Below, piece by piece: positions 19,619 through 29,300 of a DNA stretch of 64,000 nt. Below the pieces are notes generated by a model. The model worked only from the letters and a program-made list of their open reading frames with translations, had not been told where the DNA came from and did not search any database. The stretch's first letter is position 1. The number at the start of each line of letters is the position of its first letter. A program made the translations under genes and the position numbers. Origin of the DNA: Rhynchopus euleeides (taxonomy: Eukaryota > Euglenozoa > Diplonemea > Diplonemida > Diplonemidae); the NCBI GenBank assembly GCA_963210315.1, contig OY723258.1, positions 1,612,001-1,676,000 on the forward strand. Direction: 5' to 3'.

Positions 19619-22600
19619 ATGACGATGCTGGGACTTCTCGCGGCGGTGATAGCGGCGAGCTGGGCGGCAGTGACAGCGGCGAGCTGGGCCAAGCCGGCCA
19701 GAAGAAGGCGACGCGGGCGATGGCGGGCGAGAAGGAGGGGGCGGCTGACGGCCCTCCTGGGGCGGCGGAGCAGGCGAGCGGGCCGAGTGGTACCGTGCGC
19801 CGTCCTCTTAGCAGGGCGAAACGATGCGCATAGAGCCCGTCAGTGGCTCCGGGCCCGGTCCCTGGGTGCGCACCCAGAAACGCGTGGGGGAACCCACAGG
19901 CGCGTGGTCGACAGCCACGCCCGCGGTTTACCGCGAAGCCAGTCTTCGACTGGGAGAGCAGATCGGCGCGCGACCCGGGGCACCCCGACCGGTGCCCCCA
20001 CAGCAGATAGGGAGGGAGGGGTCGTGGGGGCCGGGCCTTTCCCCTCGGGTGTCTCTTCCTGTTGTGCTGTCTTCCCCGAGTTTCTCCTCTCGCTCCCTGT
20101 CTACCTTGTCCCCTTCCGTCCACCCATCCCCCGCCCCACCCCACCCTCACCCCCTCCCCCACCCCCCACCTCACCCCCCCCGCCCCCCCCGCCGGGTGCA
20201 TCGACACGGGGCATCCTCCGCTGGGGCGCAGCGTTGAGGTGGGTGGTGAGGAAGTGTGGCGAGTGGAAGGGGCCACGCACGCCCCTCCTTTTTATAAAAA
20301 CGGGTGTACAGATAGTATGGCGAGCAAGGGGGATGCCGTCATGGGCGTGGGGGCCGGGTGGCCAAGAGGGACAGGTCGCGGTGCGGGGGAGTGGGGCGGA
20401 GCCGGTGCACCTCCTTCCCGGGGACCTCAGGGGCGGTGCGGAAGAGGATAGCGCGATGGATGGGCGGGACTGGGCTGATGTTGATTCGACACTGCGCCTG
20501 CTGCACGCCTCCCGCATCCCCAATTCCGCCACGGGGGATTGCGGGTACTGGGCCCTGGGTTTCGAGGCTGAAGTGATCGGGGCGCGTCGAGCTGACCTCG
20601 CCAAGTCGGCCAAGTCGCGACCGGAACTGGTGGCATTTTTCGGGGGGGCCAAGGAGGCTTTCCTGGCATATGCCAACGCGATCGGAGAGGACGGGTGGAT
20701 GGACCACCTCACCCTGCAACTGGCGGCGCGGCTCTGGGACCTGCATATAGTGGTCATTCAACCGGGTGCTCATCGAGTCGTGGCGATCCGCCCCCGTAGT
20801 GTGAAGGATAGAGACCTCCTCAAGCGCACCCGGGTGATTGCTTTAGCTGGGGACCACTACGAACAAGTGGACATCCCAAGGGGCCAACTGCTAGACCTCA
20901 TCAGGATGGCGCACCCCGCTTTCCTCACCACGGAGTCTGTAGGGGAGCAGGTTATCACCACGCCGGAGGGCATGGACGCAGCTACGGTGGAGGCAAAGTT
21001 GGTGCAAAGGGCCACGGACAAGGTGTACTGCCCGCACGACAGCTGTCGCACCTCCCTTATGCAATGTGGCGTGCCTATCCTCCGGGGGTCCATGCTGGGG
21101 CACCTGAACAAGCACGCAGCCAGGGGTGAAACGGTGACCCCCAGTGTCCTGCGCGCCATCGGGTATCGGGAGTGTGTTCGCTGCGAGAACGTCATCGCGC
21201 TCAAGTACACAGCGTGTTTGGCTTGTCGGCACAGACTCGAGCCGGAACCCGAAGCAGTGCCGGCGGGGGAAGGGGTGCAGGCAAAAGCCCTCCCAGGGCT
21301 CGAAGCAGTGAGAGCGGAGCACATCAAGGTGTGGGAATCCGTGCCGCACCACCTCGTCGCATCATGGACGCGGACGTTTGCCGGTCTACTCCGGGAGGTG
21401 GCGGCCCACAACACAGTGCAGGCATGGACAGCGCTGCTGCTGGCCCCGTCAGTCCTGCTACGGGGGGCGCGGATGGGGGACAGGATGGAGGGGACCATCA
21501 GGGACAGGCTGAGGACTTTCGATCGCTGGGCGAAGGGGGACTTCAACCTGCTGTGGGTAGAAGCGTGCGAGAAGAAGGCGCAGCCGCCAAAAGTGGGGGG
21601 GCCCCCGCGCCCTGGCGAAATGGAAAGGCGTGTCGCGAAGTATGCACGGCAGAATCGCATGTCCGCGGCACACAAGAGCCTCATCCCTGAGGTGGTGGCG
21701 GAGAACACAGACAGCACGCGTGCAGCCCTTGAATCGAAACACCCGACCGGAGTTCCACCGCATGCGCGCGAACCAGCCCCTGCCACGTGCCGGCCTTTCA
21801 CCCCGGCCGAAGTGATGAGTGCACTCAAGACCTTCCCTAATGGGTCGGCCGGGGGTCAAGTGGGGCTACGCCCGGATCACGTCCGCCAGGCAGTTGAGTG
21901 TAAAGACGCGGCAGGGGCGAAGCCGTTGGCGTGGCTCACACAGGTGGTGAACCTGATGGCGTCAGGCAGGGCTCCGCAGGAGATCATGCCGATCCTGGCA
22001 GGCGCCAAGCTCACCGCCTTGAAGAAGAGCGACGGTGATGTGCGACCGATAGCGTGCGGTGAGACTCTGAGGAGGCTAACCGCCAAGCTGCTCTCCACTC
22101 GCCATAAAGACGCAGCACGGCGCATCCTGATGAAAGGGAAGCAGGTGGGCGTCGCAGTTCAACGGGGACTCGAGGCGGGTGTAGCGGTGGTGGCACAGTG
22201 GGCGGAGCGCGCCAAGGCGACAGCCGCAGGTGGTGGGCCCCGGGATGCTGTCGTTCTTAAAATCGATTTCAAGAACGCGTTCAACTCTGTCCACCGGGAG
22301 GCGTTCCTAGAGGTGGTTGAACGAGACATCCCGGGCCTCCTCCCTTTCGCACAGTGGTGCTACGGGTCCCCCTCCACACTATCGTACAGTGGGCACGTCT
22401 TCCAGTCCACGTGTGGAGTTCAGCAGGGGGACCCCCTCGGACCACTTCTTTTCTCCCTAGCCATTAAAGAGCTAGCTGAGATGCTGGTCGGGCACTTCGC
22501 AGGGTGTGGAGGTAGTGTCTTCTACCTGGACGACGGCGTGCTGATGGGGCCAGCGGGAGTCGTGAAGGAGGCGCTGGATTTCGTGGTGAAGTGGAGCAAG

Positions 22601-25600
22601 GAGAAGGGGTTGGAGGTCAAGCTGGACAAGTGTGAGCTTATCGACCTCAACCGCCTCTCGAAGACCGAGCTTGAAGCGCAAGGGTTCCTTCTTCGCCTCC
22701 CTGATGAGACTGACAAGCCGGGAGTGGTGTACCGTGAGGGGGGCGATTTCACCCTCCTGGGCACGCCCATAGGGTCGCGAGAGTTCTGCGAGCGCTACAT
22801 GGACGAGAAGCTGGCTGAATTCGCGCCTTACCTTGAGGCGTTGGCGACGCTCGAAGACAGGCAGGTGGCCCTTGCTCTCCTCCGGCATTGCGAGGGTTTC
22901 GCGCGCCTGGTGTTCTACATGCGTGCACTGGGACATAGGGGTGCGACGGAATACCTGGCGAAGAGCGATGCGGCGGTCGAGAAGTGCCTGACTCGTATCC
23001 TCTGCCTGGCGGACGACACTCTCCCGGACGACGCCATGCGACAGGCGACGCTGCCGGTCCGGGTGGGTGGGCTCGGTATACGCCGTTCTACGGAGCACTG
23101 GCACGCCGCAGCGATGGCTTCCATGCAGAACGGGTATCTGTTATGTCGGGAGTTGGACAAGGAGTTCACCTGGGATACGGCGGCGTGGCACACCCTGAGC
23201 TCGGCCTACAACAACGACGTGAGCGAGGGGGATGCTGTGGATTCGGAGTCCCGCCCCACGGAGATGGTGAAACAGAAGGACCTCTCCCTGGCCATCATCG
23301 ACGTTCACCACCGAGACTTGCACGAGCGGGCAGACGCCAGTGACAGAGCCAGGTACCGGTCCCTGTCACTCCCACATGCAGGGGCCACGTATGCGGGCAA
23401 GCTGACGGAAGAGACGCGTGTCGGGGGAGAGGAAATGGTTGTGGTGACGCGGCACAGGCTGGGCATCTCCCTCTTCGAGCCAGACGCCAAGTGCGGCAGG
23501 TGTGGGCAAGAGATGGACACGCACGGCACCCACGCGCTGAACTGTAGGGTGGGGGGTGGGCCCACTCGGCGTCACGATGTCGTGCGGGACAGCCTGTACA
23601 GACTCGCGGTGGAAGCGGGTACGAGCCCCGAGATGGAGACGCTCCACATCCTTCCGGACTCCCAGGAGCGCCCCGGGGACATTGTCACTCGCCGGGTGTG
23701 GCCGCGGGTCATCGACGTGACGATCCGCAATCCCCTCGCGGCTTCCGTGGTCCAAGCTGCTGCGAGGTTTACTGGAGCGGCGGCGGCAGCGGGGGAGGCA
23801 GAGAAGAACAGGAGGTATCGTGATCCCTGCAGGAGATCTGGCCAGATTTTCGCGGCCTTTGCGATGGAGGCTTTCGGGGGTCTGGGGCCGTCGGCGCACC
23901 AGGTTTTCGGCAAGCTGGGCCGCCTAGCAGCGGAACGGACGGGGCGAAGCAGGGTTCTGGTCACCCAGAGCCACGCCACCAGAGTGAGTAGCGCGTACAG
24001 CCACATCCTGGGTCGAACACTCCTTGAATGCGGCCCCATATCGCCAGCAGCAGTGAGCCGGACGGCGTTGGCTACAGAGGCCGCGGCCCCCCTGAACCCG
24101 GACCACTTCATGCGGTTCTCGGTTGACTCGCGTGGGGAGGGGGAGGTGTTCATTGACCCTGATGAGGAGCGCCCTGTGCCCCAGGCGGACCCGGTCCCTC
24201 GGGCAGAGGCAGCACCGACATCTCCGTCCCCCTCTGTCGTCATCGAAAAGTGGAGAGACAAGCGAGGAGGGGCGCGAGTGGCTATTGAGGACCTGGCAGA
24301 GGGGCTTGGTAATGCTCTTACGATGCCAGAACAGGTCGCCGCCTTGGGTGGGTCAGTGGCGGTGACGGCCGCGGCGTGTGACCTGGGGTTTGACATCGAC
24401 GCTGACAAGCTTCTGCGCCTGGCGGTGGTGTGCGTCCGTCGAGCGCCCACACTCCGTCTGCTCCTCTCAGACCCCGACGAGTGGGCGGGGCGTATGCTGG
24501 CTTCCGGGGGTGGCGAAGACGTGGACCAGGTGGCCCTCCGTGGGGTGGCGGTGGCCCTCGACGTCCACGCTGTGGTTTTTAGAGACAACCTCCCCCCTCT
24601 TCTCGTGGCCCCAGGTGAACCATGCCAAGCGCTTTTTGTGGGCGGCGTGGACGGGGGGTTCAAGCCGGTCACGGTGCCGGACCAGGTGGTGGAACAGGTC
24701 ACATACACGAAGTGTGTGGAGGTCGAGGTGCCGCAGGGCCCGGTTATCCCGGGGCGCGTGGATGTGTCGGGGTCACCGGGTTGCTGTCAGTTCTGTGCGT
24801 CGCTCTTCACCACGGCCGTGCGCCATGGGGAGTGTGGTCACTGCTCGAGGATGGTGTGCCCGACCTGCTGTGAGCTGGGCGAAGACGACACCAGGTGCGT
24901 CTGCACGCCACTACCTCTGCCACGCGAGGACCAAGGGGTGGCCCCTCATCCGCCGGGGCAAGCGGAGCCCCCTCCTCCGCCGCCGGCGAGCACCGCACTG
25001 ACAAAGGCTTTGCTGGAGGGCCGGGCCCCAGGGGGAGGGGACGGTCTGTCCAGGCTGCAACGGTCTTTGGGGATGCAGGAGTGCACGGGGTTCCGTTTCA
25101 CACCAGGCGACTGCTTCTTCGATGCGGCGGCTTTCATTATGGGAGGCTCGGCGGCGGGCATGCGGAGGCTAGCCGTCCAGGCGGTGCTACGTGACCCAGG
25201 CCTTTGTGCTCGGGCCGAGCCGAACAGCGAGTCCTGGGCTGCGGCCATGCGAGTCGAGGGTAGCCGGGACGAGGCTTCTTGGGCGGACCAGGTAGCAGTA
25301 CATGGACTTGCGCTGGGGTCGGGGTGGGCTGTGGTGGTCCTATCTGATCAAGCGCCCCCCACGGTCCACCGCCCCCGGGTGAAGCCTTTCGTCGGAGTGC
25401 TTGGAGTCAAGCATCAGGGAAAGCACTACACCCCCCTTTTGGTGCCCCCACCTCTGGCGGAGGCAGTGTCTGCCCTCGCCCCCTCGCCGGTGTTGGGGCG
25501 GACTGGCTGTCCAGGGGGGGAGCAGGGCCTCCCCATGTGCCAGGTGCCGTCCCAGCCGTCGCGCCGCCGTTTTTACTGTGCCCGCTGTGCAGAGGCGGTG

Positions 25601-26221
25601 GATACCGCAGTCGAACACTGGCGTTGTTTCGGTTGCGATTGCAGGGCGTGTGGGGAATGCGTGGAGCAGGGGGAGACCTGTATGGATCTGGGGCCTCGGG
25701 ACGCGGAGGAGCCGCCTGCGAGGGTCCCGCAGCCACAGGATCAGGGTGATCCCCCTCGACGAGAAGGTGATCCCCCTCCTGCACCCACCGGCGCCCCGGC
25801 CACCGGCCGCTCCGACCCGACCGCCACCGAGGAAGGCTCCAACCCTGCGCAAGCACCAGCCACCTCGATGTCGTCGCAGCCGAAGCGGAAGCGGGAGTCG
25901 GCATCGCCGCAGCGTGGTCAGGAGATGGATGAGGACGACGGGGCCACGACGGTGGGGGAGTGGGAGGAGCAGTTCTGCCCCGACGTGCACCGACCGCAGG
26001 AGGAGCAGGAGGCGGCGCTCCGGGCCATTCAGGCTTGGTGGGCCGAGTTGGGGGATGACAAGGCCTCACAGGCGGAGGCGTACAACGTGGTCTGTTGTCG
26101 TCTGAGGGCGCGGGCAGGCAAGCGGGCGCGGGCGAGCCGGCCAGGGGCGCGGGGGTCTTCGCAGCGGAGTTCCCAGGGGTCCCAGAGCCAGGGGAGTAGG
26201 GCCGCCAGGGGAGCGAGATAG
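19619..26221 (+). CDS. LINE polyprotein: OTU, reverse transcriptase, RLE endonuclease
   Basis: 2200 aa, starting at the first ATG after the SL; residues 1-279 are low-complexity. An OTU-like cysteine protease lies at about 285-420 (GDC with Cys308; HYEQV with His413). A zinc-binding region follows near 470-545 (CPHDSC...HLNKH, then CVRC and CLAC). The reverse transcriptase (about 700-1050) has Asp883 in LKIDFKNAF, QQGDPLGPLLFSL and the catalytic YLDD at 969-972. Then come CGRCG...HALNC and a PD-(D/E)XK-type restriction-like endonuclease (RPGD, Asp1354; IDVTI, Asp1366). The C-terminal third has a degenerate OTU-like segment, a Cys-rich motif, another OTU (GDCFF, Cys1832; KHYTPL, His1936) and a second Cys-rich motif. 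RLE-bearing LINEs include the CRE clade of kinetoplastids and R2; OTU domains are known in Dualen/RandI. It copies its own RNA by target-primed reverse transcription. Confidence 0.93.
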   Translation: MTMLGLLAAVIAASWAAVTAASWAKPARRRRRGRWRARRRGRLTALLGRRSRRAGRVVPCAVLLAGRNDAHRARQWLRARSLGAHPETRGGTHRRVVDSHARGLPRSQSSTGRADRRATRGTPTGAPTADREGGVVGAGPFPSGVSSCCAVFPEFLLSLPVYLVPFRPPIPRPTPPSPPPPPPTSPPPPPPPGASTRGILRWGAALRWVVRKCGEWKGPRTPLLFIKTGVQIVWRARGMPSWAWGPGGQEGQVAVRGSGAEPVHLLPGDLRGGAEEDSAMDGRDWADVDSTLRLLHASRIPNSATGDCGYWALGFEAEVIGARRADLAKSAKSRPELVAFFGGAKEAFLAYANAIGEDGWMDHLTLQLAARLWDLHIVVIQPGAHRVVAIRPRSVKDRDLLKRTRVIALAGDHYEQVDIPRGQLLDLIRMAHPAFLTTESVGEQVITTPEGMDAATVEAKLVQRATDKVYCPHDSCRTSLMQCGVPILRGSMLGHLNKHAARGETVTPSVLRAIGYRECVRCENVIALKYTACLACRHRLEPEPEAVPAGEGVQAKALPGLEAVRAEHIKVWESVPHHLVASWTRTFAGLLREVAAHNTVQAWTALLLAPSVLLRGARMGDRMEGTIRDRLRTFDRWAKGDFNLLWVEACEKKAQPPKVGGPPRPGEMERRVAKYARQNRMSAAHKSLIPEVVAENTDSTRAALESKHPTGVPPHAREPAPATCRPFTPAEVMSALKTFPNGSAGGQVGLRPDHVRQAVECKDAAGAKPLAWLTQVVNLMASGRAPQEIMPILAGAKLTALKKSDGDVRPIACGETLRRLTAKLLSTRHKDAARRILMKGKQVGVAVQRGLEAGVAVVAQWAERAKATAAGGGPRDAVVLKIDFKNAFNSVHREAFLEVVERDIPGLLPFAQWCYGSPSTLSYSGHVFQSTCGVQQGDPLGPLLFSLAIKELAEMLVGHFAGCGGSVFYLDDGVLMGPAGVVKEALDFVVKWSKEKGLEVKLDKCELIDLNRLSKTELEAQGFLLRLPDETDKPGVVYREGGDFTLLGTPIGSREFCERYMDEKLAEFAPYLEALATLEDRQVALALLRHCEGFARLVFYMRALGHRGATEYLAKSDAAVEKCLTRILCLADDTLPDDAMRQATLPVRVGGLGIRRSTEHWHAAAMASMQNGYLLCRELDKEFTWDTAAWHTLSSAYNNDVSEGDAVDSESRPTEMVKQKDLSLAIIDVHHRDLHERADASDRARYRSLSLPHAGATYAGKLTEETRVGGEEMVVVTRHRLGISLFEPDAKCGRCGQEMDTHGTHALNCRVGGGPTRRHDVVRDSLYRLAVEAGTSPEMETLHILPDSQERPGDIVTRRVWPRVIDVTIRNPLAASVVQAAARFTGAAAAAGEAEKNRRYRDPCRRSGQIFAAFAMEAFGGLGPSAHQVFGKLGRLAAERTGRSRVLVTQSHATRVSSAYSHILGRTLLECGPISPAAVSRTALATEAAAPLNPDHFMRFSVDSRGEGEVFIDPDEERPVPQADPVPRAEAAPTSPSPSVVIEKWRDKRGGARVAIEDLAEGLGNALTMPEQVAALGGSVAVTAAACDLGFDIDADKLLRLAVVCVRRAPTLRLLLSDPDEWAGRMLASGGGEDVDQVALRGVAVALDVHAVVFRDNLPPLLVAPGEPCQALFVGGVDGGFKPVTVPDQVVEQVTYTKCVEVEVPQGPVIPGRVDVSGSPGCCQFCASLFTTAVRHGECGHCSRMVCPTCCELGEDDTRCVCTPLPLPREDQGVAPHPPGQAEPPPPPPASTALTKALLEGRAPGGGDGLSRLQRSLGMQECTGFRFTPGDCFFDAAAFIMGGSAAGMRRLAVQAVLRDPGLCARAEPNSESWAAAMRVEGSRDEASWADQVAVHGLALGSGWAVVVLSDQAPPTVHRPRVKPFVGVLGVKHQGKHYTPLLVPPPLAEAVSALAPSPVLGRTGCPGGEQGLPMCQVPSQPSRRRFYCARCAEAVDTAVEHWRCFGCDCRACGECVEQGETCMDLGPRDAEEPPARVPQPQDQGDPPRREGDPPPAPTGAPATGRSDPTATEEGSNPAQAPATSMSSQPKRKRESASPQRGQEMDEDDGATTVGEWEEQFCPDVHRPQEEQEAALRAIQAWWAELGDDKASQAEAYNVVCCRLRARAGKRARASRPGARGSSQRSSQGSQSQGSRAARGAR

Positions 26222-26676
26222 CCGTAGGTCGGCTCCCCCCCCCCCCCCCCCCCTACCCCCCTCTTTCCTTTCGCCCCTCCCCCCCCCCCCTCCCGTTCCC
26301 CACCCCCGTGCCCCCTTCCCCTTTCTTCCGGTGAATGCGCCGGCGGAGTCGGTCCACGCCCTCGCTGTCAGTCGCTTTCGCCTCTCCCCCCCTGCCCCCC
26401 CCCCCCCTTTACCTCGCCCCCTTTTCCCCTCACCAGCGGGCTGCCCCTTGTGAATGGTAGACTTACCTACAGCCCCTTGTTCATGCCGCCAGCACGGAGC
26501 CCCACGCAGCTCAACCCCGGCCAGTGCGCGGTTTGTTTGCCCTAGAGCTTTGTTGTTCGTGTAGTTCATGTTACAGTGCTAAGAGCCCGTAGAAGCAAAA
26601 GTAGAACCTGCTGCGCTAGCCCCACCAAGCAGCCACAGTACGACAGGACGCGCGCAGGCACCGGGCCCCCTCTCCT
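26222..26676 (+). other. LINE 3' UTR
   Basis: Very C-rich (for example the C run at 26236-26252, and C tracts near 26280 and 26396), then mixed sequence leading to the A run. No reading frame of interest. Confidence 0.6.
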
Positions 26677-26682
26677 AAAAAA

Positions 26683-26693
26683 AAAATCGGGCC
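26683..26693. repeat. LINE target-site duplication, right copy
   Basis: AAAATCGGGCC, an exact match of 19225-19235. The satellite resumes here. Confidence 0.85.
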
Positions 26694-26823
26694 CTCTGGG
26701 GTGCCACACCGATATTTTTCGGATATTTTTCGGATTTTTTTTCGATTTTTTTTGGTTGGGGTGGCCACCAGTCCAGGCTGCTGCCCCAGGGTGGCCGGAT
26801 TTTCGACATGTCGAAAAAAAAAT
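26683..26823. repeat. Satellite unit 2, continued
   Basis: Continues the unit cut at 19235, from ATCGGGCCCTCTGGGG through TTTTCGACATGTCGAAAA, and is cut again by a foldback element. Confidence 0.8.
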
Positions 26824-27314
26824 TTTATCTCCCTAAAATAATGTTCTCTCATCAAAATAGCCTGCGGCCCTGCAAGATAAGAAGATTATTTAATCCTCCA
26901 CCAGCACAACGTTGAAAACGTGCAGTAGATTTTTCGAACCCCATAAAGTTAGATTATTTGACGGTAAAATAATGTTGACTCTCCTTCACGCAAGTTCCTT
27001 ACAAGCTGTTAAGAAAAGCTGGCATTATTGCCTCACAGGGGAAATCACCTAAAATAAAAGTCGGCCAAAATAAAACAATGTCTTTAGGCAGGTCGAAACA
27101 ATCTAAATTACTTCACTGTAAACCTATGCGTGATCTGGGGTCCCTGCAGTCCAACAAATCTGCACATTATTTTACTGTAAAATAATCTAACTTTATGGGG
27201 TTCGAAAAATCCGCTGCACGTTTCAACGTTGTGCTGGTGGAGGATTAAATAATCTTCTTATCTTGCAGGGACTTAGGCTATTTTGATGAGAGAACATTAT
27301 TTCAGGGAGATAAA
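26824..27314. mobile_element. AT-rich foldback element 1
   Basis: Inverted arms of about 150 bp. The left arm begins TTTATCTCCCTAAAATAATG and includes TCTCATCAAAATAGCC and CACAACGTTG. The right arm ends CATTATTTCAGGGAGATAAA. The arms are about 90% complementary and enclose about 170 bp without coding signal. It splits satellite unit 2. Confidence 0.75.
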
Positions 27315-27326
27315 ACAACCTATTGC

Positions 27327-27543
27327 ACAAAAAATAATCTTCACATTATTTTACGCGGAGGGGGGCCTGCTACTACATAAAGTAATCACACCTCAACCCG
27401 CTTCGCTCGTTAAGGTGACTTCCACATGTCGCCTCGCTTCGCTCGGCAACATGACTTCAATTTTACGCTCGCTTCGCTCGCGTAAAATAATGTTACTTTA
27501 TGTAGCAGGCCCCCCTCCGCGTAAAATAATGTGAAGATTATTT
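27327..27543. mobile_element. AT-rich foldback element 2
   Basis: Arms AATAATCTTCACATTATTTT...GGGGGGCCTGCTAC and their inverted copy ending AAAATAATGTGAAGATTATT enclose a core with repeated CGCTTCGCTCG motifs. It lies directly beside foldback element 1 and uses the same TAAAATAAT vocabulary. Confidence 0.7.
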
Positions 27544-27554
27544 CAGTACAATAA

Positions 27555-27962
27555 ATAGCTATTTTTGGCCGAAAATTTTTTTTTTTTCGGCCGACTAAAC
27601 CGAAAATCGGGCCCTCTGGGGTGCCACACCGATATTTTTCGGATTTTTTTCGGATTTTTTTTCGATTTTTTTTGGTTGGGGTGGCCACCAGTCCAGGCTG
27701 CTGCCCCACGGTGGCCGGATTTTCGACATGTCGAAAAAAAAAATTTGGCCGGAAAAAAATTTTTTTTTTCGGCCGACTAAACCGAAAATCGGGCCCTCTG
27801 GGGTGCCACACCGATATTTTTCGGATTTTTTTCGGATTTTTTTTCGATTTTTTTGGTTGGGGTGGCCACCAGTCCAGGCTGCTGCCCCACGGTGGCCGGA
27901 TTTTCGACATGTCGAAAAAAAAATTTGGCCGAAAAAAAATTTTTTTTTTCGGCCGACTAAAC
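27555..27962. repeat. Satellite units 3-4
   Basis: Two consecutive units with seeds at about 27599 and 27782 (183-bp spacing). Both contain TTTTCGACATGTCGAAAA. The second ends at ACTAAAC, where the hAT-like element is inserted. Confidence 0.85.
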
Positions 27963-28941
27963 CAGGGTATAAGATAGACTTTTTTTCTGGCGCTGTTTTC
28001 CGGTTTTTCTGGTTTTGAAAATTTTTCGCGCGCGCCTTCGGCGCGCGCGACCCGCGCAAACCCTCCCAGAATCTGAGAGGGCCCGGTGCCTGCGCGCGTC
28101 CTGCCGTACTGAGGCTGCTTGGTGGGGCAGGCGCAGCAGCTGCTTTGAAAGTTTGGACTCTCGACCAAAAAACCGGTCTGGGTGCAATGTTTTTACGCAG
28201 GGGGGTCTGGGGGGCGGAGCCCCCCAGCCGCCGGAGGCCACGGTAGTGAACATCTGTTCCCTACAGTCTGGATTCGCTTGTAAGTAGGAAGGCTTCGCTG
28301 TATCGCAGCCCGGCCAGCAGGAGATCACTGGTCCTTGAGGATTCAACCTTCAGGGTGGAGGAGGACGGGGGAGTGACCACTCGTGACAGGTGTGCGTTGT
28401 GGGTGGAGTGGGTGCACGACAGAATGGCCAAAGGGTCCACGAGATCTCTGCACACATTCCGTTATCGAGGAGATGGGCACCTAGCTGTGACGACAGGCAA
28501 CAAACAAATCTCATCTGTTAGTTGCCCCCAATAGGCTTGGCGACCTTCAAGACTGCTTGAAAGTCGTTCGTGTTCTTGTCTCAGCCCTCCAGACTGCAGT
28601 CTTAGACTCCCTCTTAGACATGGTGGCTGGAGTCCACCATGTGTGCACCTTCAAAACAGAAGAGACCTGCATGACGAGGGCATCACCACCCACCGGGCCA
28701 CCCGCTAGGTCCATTTTTTCTTCTCCGCTTCTCTGCCTTCTTTGGACTATTTGAGCTCTGTGCGGATCACGATGGGGTCACTTTCTATTTTTTTATGGCG
28801 TTTTTTCTGACTGTTTTACTGTCCCAAAGTCACAAAAAAACCGCCAAAAATGAGATCGACCTTTTTTTTTTTTCCCAGAAAACCGGGAACCGGGAAACCC
28901 TGGTTTTGAAAACCGGAAAACCAGACCTATCTTATCCCCTG
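27963..28941. mobile_element. hAT-like element, copy 1
   Basis: Ends are CAGGGTATAAGATAG and CTATCTTATCCCCTG (imperfect inverted termini). Flanking direct repeats ACTAAAC occur at 27956-27962 and 28942-28948, or 8 bp (ACTAAACC) if the first element C is counted with the target. Copy 2 (51487-52672) has an exact 8-bp duplication. CAGGG-type ends plus 8-bp duplications indicate hAT. No transposase is present. An uninterrupted frame (28262-28534) encodes about 90 aa of unknown origin; in copy 2 the same frame has a stop. It includes a GC-rich palindrome CGCGCGCCTTCGGCGCGCG near 28027-28046. Confidence 0.82.
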
Positions 28942-29300
28942 ACTAAACCGAAAATCGGGCCCTCTGGGGTGCCACACCGATATTTTTCGGATTTTTTTCG
29001 GATTTTTTTTCGATTTTTTTTGGTTGGGGTGGCCACCAGTCCAGGCTGCTGCCCCAGGGTGGCCGGATTTTCGACATGTCGAAAAAAAAAATTTGGCCGG
29101 AAAATTTTTTTTTTTTTCGGCCGACTAAACCGAAAATCGGGCCCTCTGGGGTGCCACACCGATATTTTTCGGATTTTTTTCGGATTTTTTTTCGATTTTT
29201 TTTGGTTGGGGTGGCCACCAGTCCAGGCTGCTGCCCCAGGGTGGCCGGATTTTCGACATGTCGAAAAAAATTTTTTTTTTGGCCGAAAAAAAATTTTCCG
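28942..29300. repeat. Satellite units 5-6
   Basis: Seeds at about 28947 and 29130 (183 bp apart). The array ends near 29300 in a GC-rich hairpin region (GGGGGGCTTCGCCCCCC). Confidence 0.85.

Larger units (their letters stand above)
19236..26682 (+). mobile_element. Full-length LINE inserted in satellite, with SL at its 5' end
   Basis: The 7447-bp element is bounded by the 11-bp direct repeat AAAATCGGGCC. The order is SL exon (19236-19274), truncated SL (19275-19290), 5' UTR with no ATG, one ORF (19619-26221), a C-rich 3' UTR (26222-26676) and a terminal A run (from 26677, last four A shared with the duplication). It splits one 185-bp satellite unit. An intact 5' end beginning exactly with the SL means the template was a mature trans-spliced mRNA and reverse transcription reached its end. 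The uninterrupted 2200-codon ORF suggests recent insertion. Confidence 0.92.

Noticed and set aside
23572-24708. Minus-strand frame inside the LINE
   Set aside because: Antisense shadow of the endonuclease region; Ser/Arg/Pro-rich without motifs.
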